Assembly: GCA_035235625.1 (NCBI GenBank)
Contig: CP141149.1
Location: 33,659,753-33,723,752 of the forward strand
From: Saururus chinensis
Lineage: Eukaryota > Streptophyta > Magnoliopsida > Piperales > Saururaceae
Direction: 5' to 3'
Length of the DNA stretch: 64,000 nucleotides
Under the pieces are notes generated by a model. The model did not search any database. It had not been told where the DNA came from and saw only the letters and a list, made by a program, of their open reading frames with translations. Within the stretch, counting starts at the first letter, position 1; each line of letters opens with the position of its first letter. The translations under genes and the position numbers were made by a program. Below, piece after piece: positions 35,901-47,593 of this stretch.

Positions 35901-37611
35901 TTGGCAGGATTTCCTTGCCGAATTCGACTTCACCCTGGAGTACAAACCTGGCCGAGACAACACTGTCGCCGACGTGTTGAGCTGGAAGACTGAGTCTGAT
36001 GATCTTGCCACCATCAAGTTAAACAAGTTGGGCCGTGTCAGCCAGTGTAGAAGTGACCTACATACTCGAATTCGGGTTGCACTAAACAAAGATACATTGG
36101 CACCCTCTCTTCTCCAACAAGTCACTGAGGGAAAAACTCGTAAGTTTTGGGTGGAAGATGGACTACTGATGACAAAAGGGAAGCGCCTCTACGTGCCAAA
36201 GGCTGACAATCTTAGGAAGGAGGTCCTTATGGAATGCCACGACACACCGTGGGCTGGACATCCAGGTATCCACCGCACCCTAGCTCTCTTGGAAAGGGGG
36301 TATTTTTGGCCTCACATGGGCGACGATGTCGAAGAGTATGTTCGCACCTGCCTCACATGCCAACAGGATAAGGTTGAACGGGACAAACCTTGTGGCCTTC
36401 TGGAGCCACTACCCGTGCCAGACGGGCCATGGGAGAGTGTCTCCATAGACTTCATCTCCGCTTTACCAAGGGTCGGTGGCTATGGATCGATCTTGGTTGT
36501 GGTCGATCGCTTCTCAAAATATGCTACCTTCATCCCAGCGTCGAAGCACTGTACGGCTGAAGAAGCGGCACACTTATTCCTCAAAAATATTGTCAAACTT
36601 TGGGGAGTACCGCAAACCATTGTGAGCGATCGCGATGCGCGGTTCACTGGCCGTTTCTGGACAGAGTTATTCAAGCTATTGGGTTCAAAGTTAAATTTCT
36701 CCTCTAGCATGCATCCCCAGCACGGATGGTCGACCGAACGCATCAACGCCATCCTCGAAGAGTACCTTCGCCACTTCATCAGTGCCAATCAAAAGAATTG
36801 GGCGAATCTACTTGATATTGCCCAATTCTCCTATAACCTCCAACGGAGTTCTGCCACCAACCATAGCCCCTTTGAACTTGCCATTGGGCGTAAACCGGCA
36901 ACACCACTTACTCTAGCGACTGGATACATAGGGAACAGCCCGCCTGCCTTCCACCTAGCAAAGGATTGGCACCTTCACGCAGACATTGCGAAGGCCTATC
37001 TCGAGAAAGCGCGTCGAAGAGCGAAGAAGTGGGCCGACTTAGGCCGGAAGCCTTACACATTCCAGGTGGGAGATTTGGTTTTTGTCAAACTGAATCCAGC
37101 CCAATTGAAGATATTTCGGCAGCTCCATCGAGGTCTTGTTCGTAAATATGAAGGTCCCGTCCCCATCACTAAGCGAGTCGGGAAAGCCTCTTATCAAGTG
37201 CAGTTACCAGCCTGGATGCAGGTCCATCCGACCTTCCACTCCAGTTGTCTGAAGCCATATCATGCCGATGCTGAAGACCCCTCCAGAAACCAGATTGATC
37301 GCGGCAACCCGAAGGTCACCACCGACGTTCGAGTCTTAGAAGAAGTCCTGGCGGATCGCGAAGTTCTCCGCGGCAAAGAACAAGTACAGGAATTCCTCAT
37401 CAAGTGGCGGGGCCTTCCACACAGCTGGGAGCCCGAAGACGACCTCACCATTCAACAAGCACAACAAGCCAAAGCCTACCTCCAGCAGCAGCGTCAAGCC
37501 AAAGCCTACCTCCAGCAGCAGCGTCAACGAGGACGTCGATGCACTGAGTGGGGGAGAATGTTACGGACTTGGTCCGAACCCCTTTGTAAATACTTTGTAA
37601 ATACCTTTTGA
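32914..37611 (+). pseudogene. chromovirus gag-pol polyprotein with five internal stops
   Basis: A single frame runs from the ATG at 32914 to the stop at 37609-37611 inside the 3' LTR. It is broken by stops at 33145 (TAG), 33793 (TAG), 34396 (TAG), 34726 (TAG) and 35743 (TGA), with no frameshift. Visible domains: coiled, charged gag N-terminus; capsid-like region (about 33250-33790); CX2CX3HX4C knuckle (33943-33981); protease DTGA (34198); reverse transcriptase with YLDD (35209-35220); RNase [11 protein letters not shown] (about 35653); integrase zinc-binding H/H/C/C region (about 36230-36370) and catalytic D (about 36448), D (about 36625) and E regions; chromodomain FLIKWRGLPHSWEPEDDL (37393-37446). 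The conserved stretch before the integrase Glu is altered (HGWSTE). It is not translatable as a whole. Confidence 0.9.
37465..37524 (+). repeat. 30-bp tandem repeat at polyprotein C-terminus
   Basis: Two identical 30-bp units (37465-37494 and 37495-37524) encoding the 10-residue unit QAKAYLQQQR twice, just after the chromodomain. Confidence 0.9.
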
Positions 37612-37994
37612 TGTCTTTCTTTATGTTTTTATGTTTTTATGCATTTTCCTTTACTTTTATGTAACCATGCCCGTACGGCCACTTTGGCTGCCACTCCAGC
37701 AATATCCGAAAAATCCCTTATGCTATATAGGGGGAGGGTAGTGCTTGAATGGTTGTCATTGCTTTGTAAACACGTTGATAGTGAATGCAATCCACTTTCT
37801 TGCTTGTGTTCATTTGTTTCTTTGCAATGTGTCACTCCCTTTCCCCCTACCTCTTGCTTTGCAAGGCCCTTCGCACGTGATCCGCGCAGCGCCTTGTCCA
37901 GCAAGAACTCTTGTCCCTTCGATAGGCTGACTTGCCGGGCAGAAAGCCTTGCAAGTGCCGCACGGTAGCCTTTCCATCGAGTAGGGCCGTGACA
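37559..37994 (+). repeat. chromovirus 3' LTR
   Basis: 436 bp, TGTTACGG...CCGTGACA. It matches the 5' LTR over its full length with about five substitutions and no indels seen. Confidence 0.93.
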
Positions 37995-39093
37995 GCTGGG
38001 CTGGTTTAACTGACCCGCGTCACGGGTCAGCCCTTGACCCAGCCCAAACCGGGTTTTCAGACCCGATTTGGTCCATTCCGGGTCAATTTTTTTTTATTAA
38101 AAAAAAGTATGGAATTTTTTTTTACTATGATGATTGCATGTGGTATTATGGATGTGTTTTTAATTATCATAATTGAGGCTTTATTAATGTTATGGGCCGG
38201 CCAGGGGATTATATTGCAATCGTATGTTTTATCAATTTTATTTTTTTTTAAATTGTTGAGTGCACCACTTATATATTTTTGAGAGAGAGTGTACATTATA
38301 TTCCTTGTGAGAGACACCAGAATTCAAGGACCCTGTCTGGAGGCGGATGCAGTCATGAAGAATTAATGTATATTTTTTATATTTTAGGGGCTTATAGCTT
38401 CCAACTTGTACATTTTTTTAAAAGGACTGTATAAGGACTTTGGACTATATTTTTTATTTGTGGTGTGTGGTGATGGACCCCCTGGCCGAGTCCCAAAAGC
38501 CTGATGACAAAATTGACATTAATGCCCCTATCAATTTTGTATATGGATATTTTTATGTTTGTTTGATAATTAATTGCATTCATTTTGTTATTTAAAATGG
38601 TGAATAGCACAAATTCAGTTCCCACATCCGTTGCGATAATTTAGGAATGACCACAACATCCTAAGTTATTTGTCAACGTGTGAATCATGTAGAATGTTAC
38701 TATGAGGTACATAGATTCACATACATACAAATATTGTGCTATCATCAAATTCTGATTATGTGACAAAGACTGTCATCCGGCCCCAAAGGGAGGTGGTAGT
38801 TAGCGTTACATAATTAGGATAGGGTGGAGGGTTATACATTTTAACATTGGTGAATCTCTATGCCCAAAGGTGTGGGATTTTCCTGTCATGTTTTATGTAT
38901 AACCCATTAGCCTTATCATGAGACAAAATTAACATTTGTTTCTATATAGCTTAGTAAATTTGATGCAGATTACAACCTTTGCCCAAAGGGAGGTTTACAA
39001 TTTTACTACATGATCTTAGCATTGGCTATTTCATACTTATGTTCTTGTTTCTTGCCCTCTTTAATGTTTGCATGTATTTATTCTTTTATTGCA
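37995..39093. other. repeat-derived DNA between chromovirus and copia fragment
   Basis: No gene. It starts with GC-rich palindromic words (CTGACCCGCGTCACGGGTCAG) like those on the other side of the chromovirus, then turns AT-rich. The part from about 38600 resembles retrotransposon leader sequence and leads into the copia gag fragment. Confidence 0.45.
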
Positions 39094-40260
39094 GCTTATT
39101 CGTCTTTTATTTCTGACCCTAATCAGCACATTCCATTATTGTCTGGGGACAATTTTACAGATTGGAAGGAAAAAGTTCTTTTACTATTAGGGTGCATAGA
39201 CTTGGACTTGGCGTTTCGTATGGATGCACCCACCACTCCTACGAAAAAAAGTACGCCAAGTGAGGTAGCATCTTTTGAAAAGTGGGAGCGGTCTAACCGC
39301 TTAAGCATGATGCTCATGAGGTCTCACATCAATAAAAGCATTGGGGATCCATCCCATAATGCGCTACAGTCCAAGAGCTTTTGAAAGCTATTGAAGCTCA
39401 ATTCAAGAGTTCTGATAAAGCCTTGGCCAGTACCTTAATGTCCAAGTTGTCATCCATGAGGCTAACAGATGACAAAGGGGTGAGAGAGCATATCATGCAA
39501 ATGCGTGATATTGCTAATCAGTTAAATAACATGAAAATAAAGATTGATGATACTTTTTTGGTCCACTTTATTCTGAACTCCCTGCCTGCACAATATGGGT
39601 CATTCAAGATCTTTTATAACACACATAACAATCAGTGGTCAGTCAATGACCTTCTGAGTATATGTGTGCAGGAAGAGGGGAGACTTAAGCAAGAGAAGCT
39701 AGAGAGTGCCCATCTAGTTTCTCATAAAGGGCAAAAGAAGGGTAATCATGGTGCTTCAAAGAAAAAAGTTGGTAAAGGTGTACCAATGAAGTCTACTGGT
39801 GTCACCAAGGAAACCAAATATTTTTTCTCCAAGGAGAAAGGACACATGAAGAAAGATTGCCCTAAGTATCAAAAGTGGTTTGCTAAGAAAGGAGGTAATT
39901 TCATGTCTTTAGTGTGTTATGAATCTAATTATGTTGATTCTCATCATAATAACACATGGTGTATTGACTCTGGTTCTACAATCCATGTTTCCACTGTCAT
40001 GCATGGGTTTCTCAATCTAAGAAAACCAAATGATGAGGAGCACAACATCTATTCTGGAAATAAGATGTGTTCAAAGGTTGAAGGTGTGGGGACATATAGA
40101 CTTGTTCTTCCTATAGGATATACCTTAGATTTAGAGAGAGCTTTCTATATTCCAAGTTTTTCTAAAAACTTAGTTTCTGTATCAAGACTAGTGCCTCATG
40201 GCTTTAATGTTAGTGTATCAAGACTAGTGCCTCACTTGCTAACAAATTTCATCAAAATGG
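39094..40260 (+). pseudogene. Ty1-copia gag-protease fragment
   Basis: Starts with a copia gag (HIPLLSGDNFTDWKEKVLLL), shifts frame near 39381, then continues through the UBN2-type gag region (KALASTLMSKLSSMRLTD) to a zinc knuckle and the protease start (WCIDSGSTIHVS). The knuckle is broken: two of the expected cysteines are Tyr and Ser (KYFFSKEKGHMKKDCPK). Near the end VSVSRLVPH is duplicated (about 40177-40235). Integrase, reverse transcriptase and RNase H are absent. It is a dead truncated element with no recognised LTR of its own. Confidence 0.82.
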
Positions 40261-40334
40261 TAGCAGAAGTCCACTTTTCTCTCCCATCACAACTTCTTTT
40301 CTCTCCGTTACAGCTTCTTCCTTCAAATTTAGTA

Positions 40335-40440
40335 CTCCCTCTATCCCATATTAATAGCTCCATTTGAATTTTTAAAATAAATTAATTTTAATTTATTTTT
40401 AAAAATTAAATAAAAGTATTAATGTGAGACAAGGGGGATG
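40335..40440. mobile_element. Stowaway MITE
   Basis: About 105 bp after TA at 40333-40334. Left end CTCCCTCTATCCCATATTAA is mirrored by TTAATGTGAGACAAGGGGGAT at the right; the centre is an AT-rich hairpin. It lies directly behind the copia fragment. Confidence 0.75.
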
Positions 40441-42714
40441 TTTACTAAAATGTCATTCACGTCAACCGACTCAACTCAACTAACGTGAGATCATGCAAAT
40501 TTCTAACATTGCCCCTTGATCACACACTTATGTAAATCCATTCAACCAAATGCTTCACTGACTGAGACTTCAAAAAGAGAAAATTAACTTATTTTGCATC
40601 ACATGGCTTGTGAGTGTCGTTATTGGCCTTCACTAGTGTTTAGTTGGCGTTTAACCACTAGTTTCAAGAGTTCCTTGCTTGTCTTCATTCATGGTATGAT
40701 TAGAATTCTAAATTAATAGCTCTATTTAATAAAAAAATATTATTCTATATTAATAGCTCTATTTTGTTCAATCTAAGTATTTGACTACATAAAATAGAGT
40801 ATTATAAATTTATTTTCTATTATCAAAGATGTGAGTTTCACCATTTAATAAAAATTATTATTTTTTAAATATAACTACAAATATAAGACGGATGTAAATT
40901 CATTTCTCTTGTGTTGCACTTCATTCGGTGTGTTATGGTTATAGGCCTGCATATGGTAAGGTTTTAGGTTGTTTTGTATTGAAGCATTTGTTGGTTTGCT
41001 TATGTTACGTGGTAAATGTCATCTATTAATATTGATGTATTTGTACTCTATTTTATCTTCTTTGTGTTTGTATGGCTTTCAATTCACGTTCTTCATTTCC
41101 CTCTTCTGTTTAGTTGGCATTATGTAGTTTTTTCTTTTCAACTTTCGTTTAGTGTTCAGAATGCATTTAGGTCTTCTTTGGGAAAAATTATGGCCCGTAA
41201 ATACATAGTTATGTCGTTAGAAAATTAATATTCTTATTCTATTTTTTTACCCTAAAATTCTACTTAACTTTTGATTGGACAAATAAAATTTAATCTCTCT
41301 ACTGTATAAAAGGATCAAATAAAATTTAGGTATAGAAAAAATAAGTCAAAATATCAATTTAGACTTATCTAGTTTCACCAGTTTTCATAAAAAGAGTTTT
41401 TATGCTCTGTGTTTACTATGAGCCTAGTGTAAGAAATACCTAAAGACCATTTATTTTTAAGATCGGCTATGCATATATTGATGCTAACATAAGCTAACAT
41501 ATACACTATCGATATTATAGATGAACAACCTTTAAGCAGGCCTTATGTTAGGCTTCGTGATGAGCATTAAAAACTCTTCTATTTTCATAACCAAGTTACG
41601 TGACCAAAATCCAAGCAAAAATGGTGAGAGAAACTTATAAACTAGATTAGTTTTCTATGTTTTCCCTTCTATATATCTACTAGTCATTAAATTAGGTCAG
41701 CAAATTTGTTCAGTAAAATATTTTTGTCTCAGTTTCCTCTCCTTACGGACTTACGATAAGGAAGTTAAAATTTCTATTTTACTTTTTTATACTAAAAGTC
41801 TATTAAGCATTTGATTTAGGGGTTTATGACAAGGAAGTTAATATTTCTACTCTATTTTTTTATACTAAGAGGTCAAAAAAAGTAAATCACATATAACAAT
41901 ATAAAAATTTATCTTTTTCTATCTTAGTTAAAGGAGGTGAAATAGACTCTAGATGTAAAGATCCTTACGATAACTGGCCCAAGACTTTGTTTAGAGGATC
42001 ACTCGGCCCAGCCTACTTACTAGGTACCGCGTGCATTTTTCTCTCGTTTCTTCCAATGGCCCGGGAGACAAGAATACCAAGGAAACCCAGGAAAAGCCAG
42101 CAAGGGCAACCAGTTTCTGCAGAAACGCTGCGCAGAAACGAAAGAGCGAGGAAGGAGGGAAAACAGGGGAAATCACAGGTCCAAGGATTTCCTTGCTCGA
42201 CAAGGTTCTGATTTGAGTTCCACAGCGTTTTAAGTTCCTGTTCGACCATCGGCGGCTCGCCGAGCTCCTCCCCTTCCCCTCCTCACTGTAAGCCAACCCG
42301 TCCAATGTCCACTCCTTGTCCGTTTCTATCTCCTGTTCATTTGCTTTTATCTTCTCCTTTCATTTCCCCCTCTTACCAGTCTGGTGTTTTGAGTGCTGAG
42401 AGAAAGAGACGGAGATTACAGGAAGGAAGTCGGACTGAATAACCGAGTTCCGGGGACGGGAGTAATTCCGCGAACAGGAATTCCATTCCAGTCCTTGAAC
42501 AGGAAAGTAGTGCTGATAGGAAATGGGTTTTGGCCTCTGGAATTCAATTCCAATTCCGCGAATTCGAAATCAGTAGAGCTTGTATCCCGAATACTAGAGA
42601 TTCGTGGGACTGGGTTTTTGATTCCACAGGAATTCCAGTCATTTGAATCCTTTTTCGGATTGATTCTTGCAATTTTTATTTGTGTATAAGAGGGGGAACC
42701 TTGTTGATGCGCAA
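40441..42714. other. spacer with MITEs, then promoter/leader of Myb/SANT gene
   Basis: No gene. AT-rich with further Stowaway-like pieces (about 40735-40910) and the foldback MITE at 41391-41581. From about 42000 the composition becomes less AT-rich, as expected for a promoter and 5' UTR. A possible 5'-UTR intron runs from GTAAGC near 42288 to an acceptor near 42420 (TTACAG). Confidence 0.45.
41391..41581. mobile_element. Mutator-like foldback MITE, copy 2
   Basis: 191 bp flanked by a perfect 9-bp direct repeat TTTTCATAA (41382-41390 and 41582-41590). Ends AAAGAGTTTTTATGCTC and GAGCATTAAAAACTCTTC are inverted repeats of the same family as the copies at 26961 and 56456. A 9-bp target duplication points to Mutator-type transposition. 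Confidence 0.8.
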
Positions 42715-42718
42715 ATGA
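42707..42718 (+). promoter_or_regulatory. minimal upstream ORF overlapping the start codon
   Basis: ATG CGC AAA TGA: its stop TGA (42716-42718) overlaps the main ATG (42715-42717) in another frame. If transcribed, it could reduce or couple initiation at 42715. The transcript start is not known. Confidence 0.35.
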
Positions 42719-45700
42719 TAACCCGTAAAAAGAATCGATCGAAAAGGAAAGAGAAACGCGACTATCTTGCATGGGCACCGAAGGAAGACAAAGTGCTGCT
42801 GGACTTGTTAGTGGAACAGGTGCATAAAGGGAGGAAACAGGAGAACCTTTTCACCAGAGATGCTTGGGATGAGGTGGTCTTAAAGTTCAACGAAGTTATG
42901 AGAACTAACAAAACTAAAGCTAACATGACGAACAGAATGAAAACATGGAGGAAGACTTACCGCATTGTCTCGGAGATGATTGAAAATGGGTTCATTTGGG
43001 ATGATTTCAGGAAAATGATTACTGCCACTGATGCAGTTTGGGATGATTACATCAAGGTAAGAGTCAGTTCGACTTAAGTTCATGTAAATATAAGTGGTCG
43101 GCCATCTAATAACTGGTGGTTATTTTCGCTTAAGAGAAGAGTTGCGAGTCTCTTTTAGCTCCGTGTTTTGAAAATTCAATATGTCTTCATGATTGGGTTT
43201 GGCAACAGTTCTACAAAAACCAAATGCAATGCCGAAGCTGGAAAAGGTCCTACCGGTTGGTTTGTTTTTACGTTTTAGCGTCCAACTTTCTGAAAACCCT
43301 TCGCACAGAACTTCACTGAACGCAGTACTTGGTGAAAAGGACTGTTTGGGAGCTAAAATCTTCAGAAGTTCATTCGTAAAGTGCTGCCTAAATTAATAAC
43401 ATAACCTTTTTTTGACGATTCTGCGGATAAGTTACTTGGTTCAAAATATTTTCTCTTTCTTTTTATATGATGGTTCCATCTTTTGAGTTTCTATTTTGAA
43501 GGTTCGTTAATGCCTGCTTATTGCTTAGACTAGTGTTTAAGCAATGAGCATATGAGCTATTAGGGTCTGTGAGTCATCTATCGTGGCTTTTCGATGTGGT
43601 TCTTTTTGGCAGTAAATTGTTACCTTACGTATTACTGTACATGAGCAGACTTGTTTATTAACAGTCAAGACACTATTTCACATAGGGGAACTAGTTCGCT
43701 TTATAGGATATGAATTATTACGTGAAGCTTACAAAGATCTATGGAATAAATTGCCCTTTTTTTTTTGTGTAGTTTACATTTAATTGAAGACAAATCTTCG
43801 ATAAAAGAATGCTCTCTGCATGATGCAGGCACATTCTGAAGCAAAAGCTTACAGGTATAGACCCATTCTCAGCTACAGAAAGTTGGCTCTTGTAGTTGGT
43901 AATACAGGAGATGGTCCAGCCAAACTGGAGATTCATGACCCTGAATCAAAGCCGACAAGTGCCCAAAGCCTTGATGGCTGTTCATTAGAAAATGTGATTG
44001 TGATGGAGGAAAGTTCATCAGAGAAATCACCGTACCTGGGTTGCTCATTGAATGAACAGACGCAGTTAATTGATATGTTGGTAGAACAGATGCATGAAGA
44101 GAAGGAAAAGAATACCAATTTTACCAAGGATGTACGGAATGAGGTGGTTCCATGTTTTGACAACCTGAGCAATATGTTAGAGGGTCTAGCATCTGAAAAA
44201 TCACCTGATTTTTTGTGGTCACCAAGCGAAGATAAATTGTTAATTAACCTTTTGGCAGAACAGGTTCTAAAAGATAGGAAGAAGGAAAATGATTTTACAC
44301 ATGAAGCATGGGATGAGGTGACTCTGAGGTTTAATATCATGATGTCAACCAATAAAACTAAGGAAAACTTGATAACTAGAATGATCATATGGAGGAAGAT
44401 ATATGATGTTTTTACTGCCATGATTGAAGAGGATGGTTTTCTTTGGGACAAATCCAGGAAAATGGTAATAGCTGAAGATGCAGTTTGGGACAATTATGTC
44501 GAGGTCTCTCCCTCCCTCCCTTTCTCTCTACGCACATGCACACGGAGGTTAGATACTAGTAATTTGATCCTCTATGTTCATATTATTTTCAGGTACATCC
44601 AGAAGCTCAAAGTTTTAAGGACAAACTTTTTGCCAATTGCCGTTCACTGGAGACTGTGTTTGGCCATTCTGTAACGGGTGGTTTAACCCAGGTGACTCCA
44701 ACGGCTCACTTATATGCAACACAAGCCCGTAATGGTTTTCAAACGGCTGATGGCTATGCAACGGGATCATCTTCACCAAATAAATCAACTTACTATTTAT
44801 GGTCAGCAAGGGAAGACAAGGTGCTACTTGACCTGTTTGTTGAACAGGTGCATAAAGGAATGAGAAGGGAAAACATGTTTACCAAAGAAGCATGGAAGGA
44901 GGTGATCCAAAAATTCAATGAAGTGATGACAACCAACAAGACAAAAGATCACGTGGTAAATAGAATGAAAACGTGGAAGAAAACATACAGTGTTGTCTCT
45001 GCTTTGATTGATCAAGATGGATTTAGCTGGGATGACTCCTTAAAAATGGTGATTGCTGATGATGAAGTTTGGGACGATTACATCAAGGTGAATATTAGTA
45101 ATAACACTTGTGATACACAGCTTTATAGTTGTCATTATTTCAGTGAAACATTGATAGTTTCGTTTTTTTGCAGACACATCCTGAAGCTAAAAGTTACAGG
45201 GACAAAGTTATTGCCAATTATGATGAGCTGGTGATTGTGCTTGGAATTTCAGACAGTAGTAACAGTCTGAGCTTGACAACGCGTGTCTTAAATTTACCTG
45301 CACGACATGAGACAGAAATTGAAAATGCAGCTGATGAACTTGAGAAGGAACCATTGCCGCGAAGCAAGAAGTCGAGAGCCACTTACCTTCCATGGCCACC
45401 ATCAGAAGACAAATTGTTACTTGACCTGTTGGTGGGACAAGTCCATAAAGGGGAAAAGAGGGACAATGCTTTCACGAAAGATGCATGGAACGAGGTAGTC
45501 TCAAAGTTTAATGAAGTTACGAGAAGCAAGAAAACTAAGGATCACATGATAAATAGAATGAAGACATGGAGGAGGACATATAGTATCATTTCTGCCATGA
45601 TTGATCAAAATGGATTCATGTGGGATGACTCCAAGAGCATGGTTGTAGCTGATGATGCTGTTTGGGACAATTACCTCAAGGTGAGTATATATCAATATTG

Positions 45701-46467
45701 GAATGCTTGCAATTTAGCATGTGTGAAGGTGAATATTGATTATGTGGTCGATGTTAATAGTGGTTGGATAACCCAGTACAGGCTTGTAGTTATCTTGTAT
45801 ACACCAATATTTATCTGGTGCTTGAGACCAACGAATGCACGCATATGCATTTATGTGATGGCTGTAATCTTACATTTTGTTAACTAGGCAATTACGTGTG
45901 TTGCAGGACCACCCTGAAGCTAAATACCTTAGGTACAAATGTACTTCCAACTACAATCAGTTGGCAATGGTGGTTGGTAACGCAGTGCCTGATGGAAGCC
46001 AAACTACCCATGTAAACTCTCTAGAAACAGCAGGAAGAGCTGTCCAGATTCTCAGTGGTTTTGAGCTAGAGAATGTAGTGGAATCATCCGCTTCGGCTGG
46101 TGAGGGGCACAAACGTGAATCAATGAAAGGAAGTAAACGTCAACGCCGGAGTAGAACACCTCCGTCCTCTCGGAACAGACAGAAAGCACAAGATTCATCA
46201 CCGTCCATGGATGGGTTGATGGACGTTGTTAATGTAGTCGCATCTGCATTTTCGAAGCTGTATGAAAAGAAGGAAGAGAAAGAAATTGAAGGCACAGTAG
46301 ACAGTTGGTACGATGCTCTAACTGCAGTACCCGACTTGGATGAGGACCTATTTTTGGAGGCTACCATTCTATTGCAAGACCGAGAAAAGGGGAAGCTCTT
46401 TACGAGGCTAGACCCAAAATTACGACGAAAGTGGTTGATTATGATGCTTCGACGACCTCAACCTTAG
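42715..46467 (+). CDS. multi-module Myb/SANT-like domain protein
   Basis: Five exons: 42715-43056, 43829-44503, 44593-45087, 45174-45680 and 45907-46467, in frame, about 859 residues. It carries four full Myb/SANT-like (Myb_DNA-bind_3) modules starting near residues 17, 242, 406 and 575, plus a truncated one near 183. Each has the pattern W-x-x-x-ED-x-x-LLxLLxEQ, Ax(D/E)VxxxFNxxM, NKTK, NRMxxWRxxY and VWDxYIK, then HPEAKxYR. All four introns are phase 0 and sit between DNY(L/I/V)(K/E) and xHPEA, so modules and exons duplicated together. Such domains derive from PIF/Harbinger-type transposon proteins. The C-terminus has a basic patch (KRQRRSR) and an acidic/aromatic end ending MLRRPQP. It is probably a nuclear DNA- or protein-binding factor like At2g24960 (from memory); the function is unknown. 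The start is the first good in-frame ATG; an upstream coding exon is possible. Confidence 0.85.
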
Positions 46468-47593
46468 TTTTCACTTGGCGCCTGACCTGCAAAGGTTCTT
46501 CACTAGATTCCCGGTGCAAAACAGTAATTTAACTTCATCTTCATTATCGGTCTTCTTGGCATATCTAAGACTCGATTACCTCGAGTCCTGGACATGTTTT
46601 GGGCAGCTCATTGTGCAGTAACTCTAATGCTGGAGGCTTCTATAGGCTTAATTATGTTTGTAGCTAATTTATGAATTCTCAGAGGTGTGGGTGTACAGTT
46701 CTCATTTTGGTTCGGGATTTTACCAAGATCAACTTCACCGCCCGGTGTAGCTTGTGCAAGTTGATAAAATTTTGACGGCGAAGTTCTCACCTTAGCTCCT
46801 GACGAGCAGACGTACCAGTAGCTTTTTTTTATCACAAATTCACAGAGAAAACTTTTAAAAGTGATATTTTGACTAACGCCTGCCTACATTGACGATGTTA
46901 GGCGAGCTCCCATTACTTGCAGCCTCGCTGAGTGCGCGGCTTGCATGAATCAATTCTGGAACTTAGGACGAATATACCAAGTAGAAGGCCAAATAATTGA
47001 ATTGAGCTACAGCTCTGGCAAGTTTTTTTTTCCGGTTTATCTTAGCCAGATTCTTAAAGCCATTTAGAAGGACACCCCAATAAGATAAAAAAAAGCCAAA
47101 TAAATCAATCAAATACTCTCTAAGTCAGGTTTGACATGTGTTTTAACTACAGTCCGACCGTGTTGCAGTGGTCGTTGTCAGATTAGGTAATAAGCGTGGT
47201 ATAGAAGTAGCCTTCGTCTCTACTGTGGTATGCGGATAGTCTCTATATATAGTCCCACTACAGCACTATCGATTGACACTTCCTTTGTAGCTCTTCTCTT
47301 CCCTGTGACTCCCTCCTTCCCAGACAGGCGAAGATCAAGCAGAGACATACGCCTTTTCTCTTCTCTGATTCTTCTTGTACTACTTGTAGGTGAGTTGTCG
47401 CCTTCCTTCCTCTTTGATGGCTTCTGGGTATTATAAGAAGAATCGAATTTCATCCTCCTTTCCTCTGTGTATTCGTTCACCTTGTATATGATGAACAGGG
47501 ACGCCAGCAGAAGAAAAGAAAGAGTCTTTTACCGTGCAGCCAACAGATTCGTTATCTCCCTCCACTGTCTATTTGATTCTAGCAATAAAGGCG
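46468..47593. other. spacer and bHLH promoter/leader
   Basis: No gene. From 47220 it looks like a promoter: TATATATA at 47244, a CT-rich leader, and a likely 5'-UTR intron from TTGTAG|GTGAGT (about 47390) to an acceptor ATGAACAG (ending 47499). Confidence 0.5.
47244..47251 (+). promoter_or_regulatory. TATA box of the bHLH gene
   Basis: CTCTATATATAGTCC about 350 bp before the start codon. The distance is reasonable if the leader contains the proposed intron. Confidence 0.5.

Larger units (their letters stand above)
32433..37994 (+). mobile_element. Ty3-gypsy chromovirus, complete with two LTRs
   Basis: A 5562-bp element: 5' LTR, primer-binding site (32871-32883), one gag-pol reading frame, purine-rich tract (ACTGAGTGGGGGAGAA, ending 37558), 3' LTR. 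Order of domains is gag, zinc knuckle, protease, reverse transcriptase, RNase H, integrase, C-terminal chromodomain. Small size, 436-bp LTRs and the chromodomain fit the Reina-type chromoviruses (inference). LTRs differ at about five positions by eye (about 99% identity), so insertion was recent. The flanking five bases (CGCCG and GCTGG) do not match, so no target-site duplication is visible. Five in-frame stops make it non-autonomous. Confidence 0.93.
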
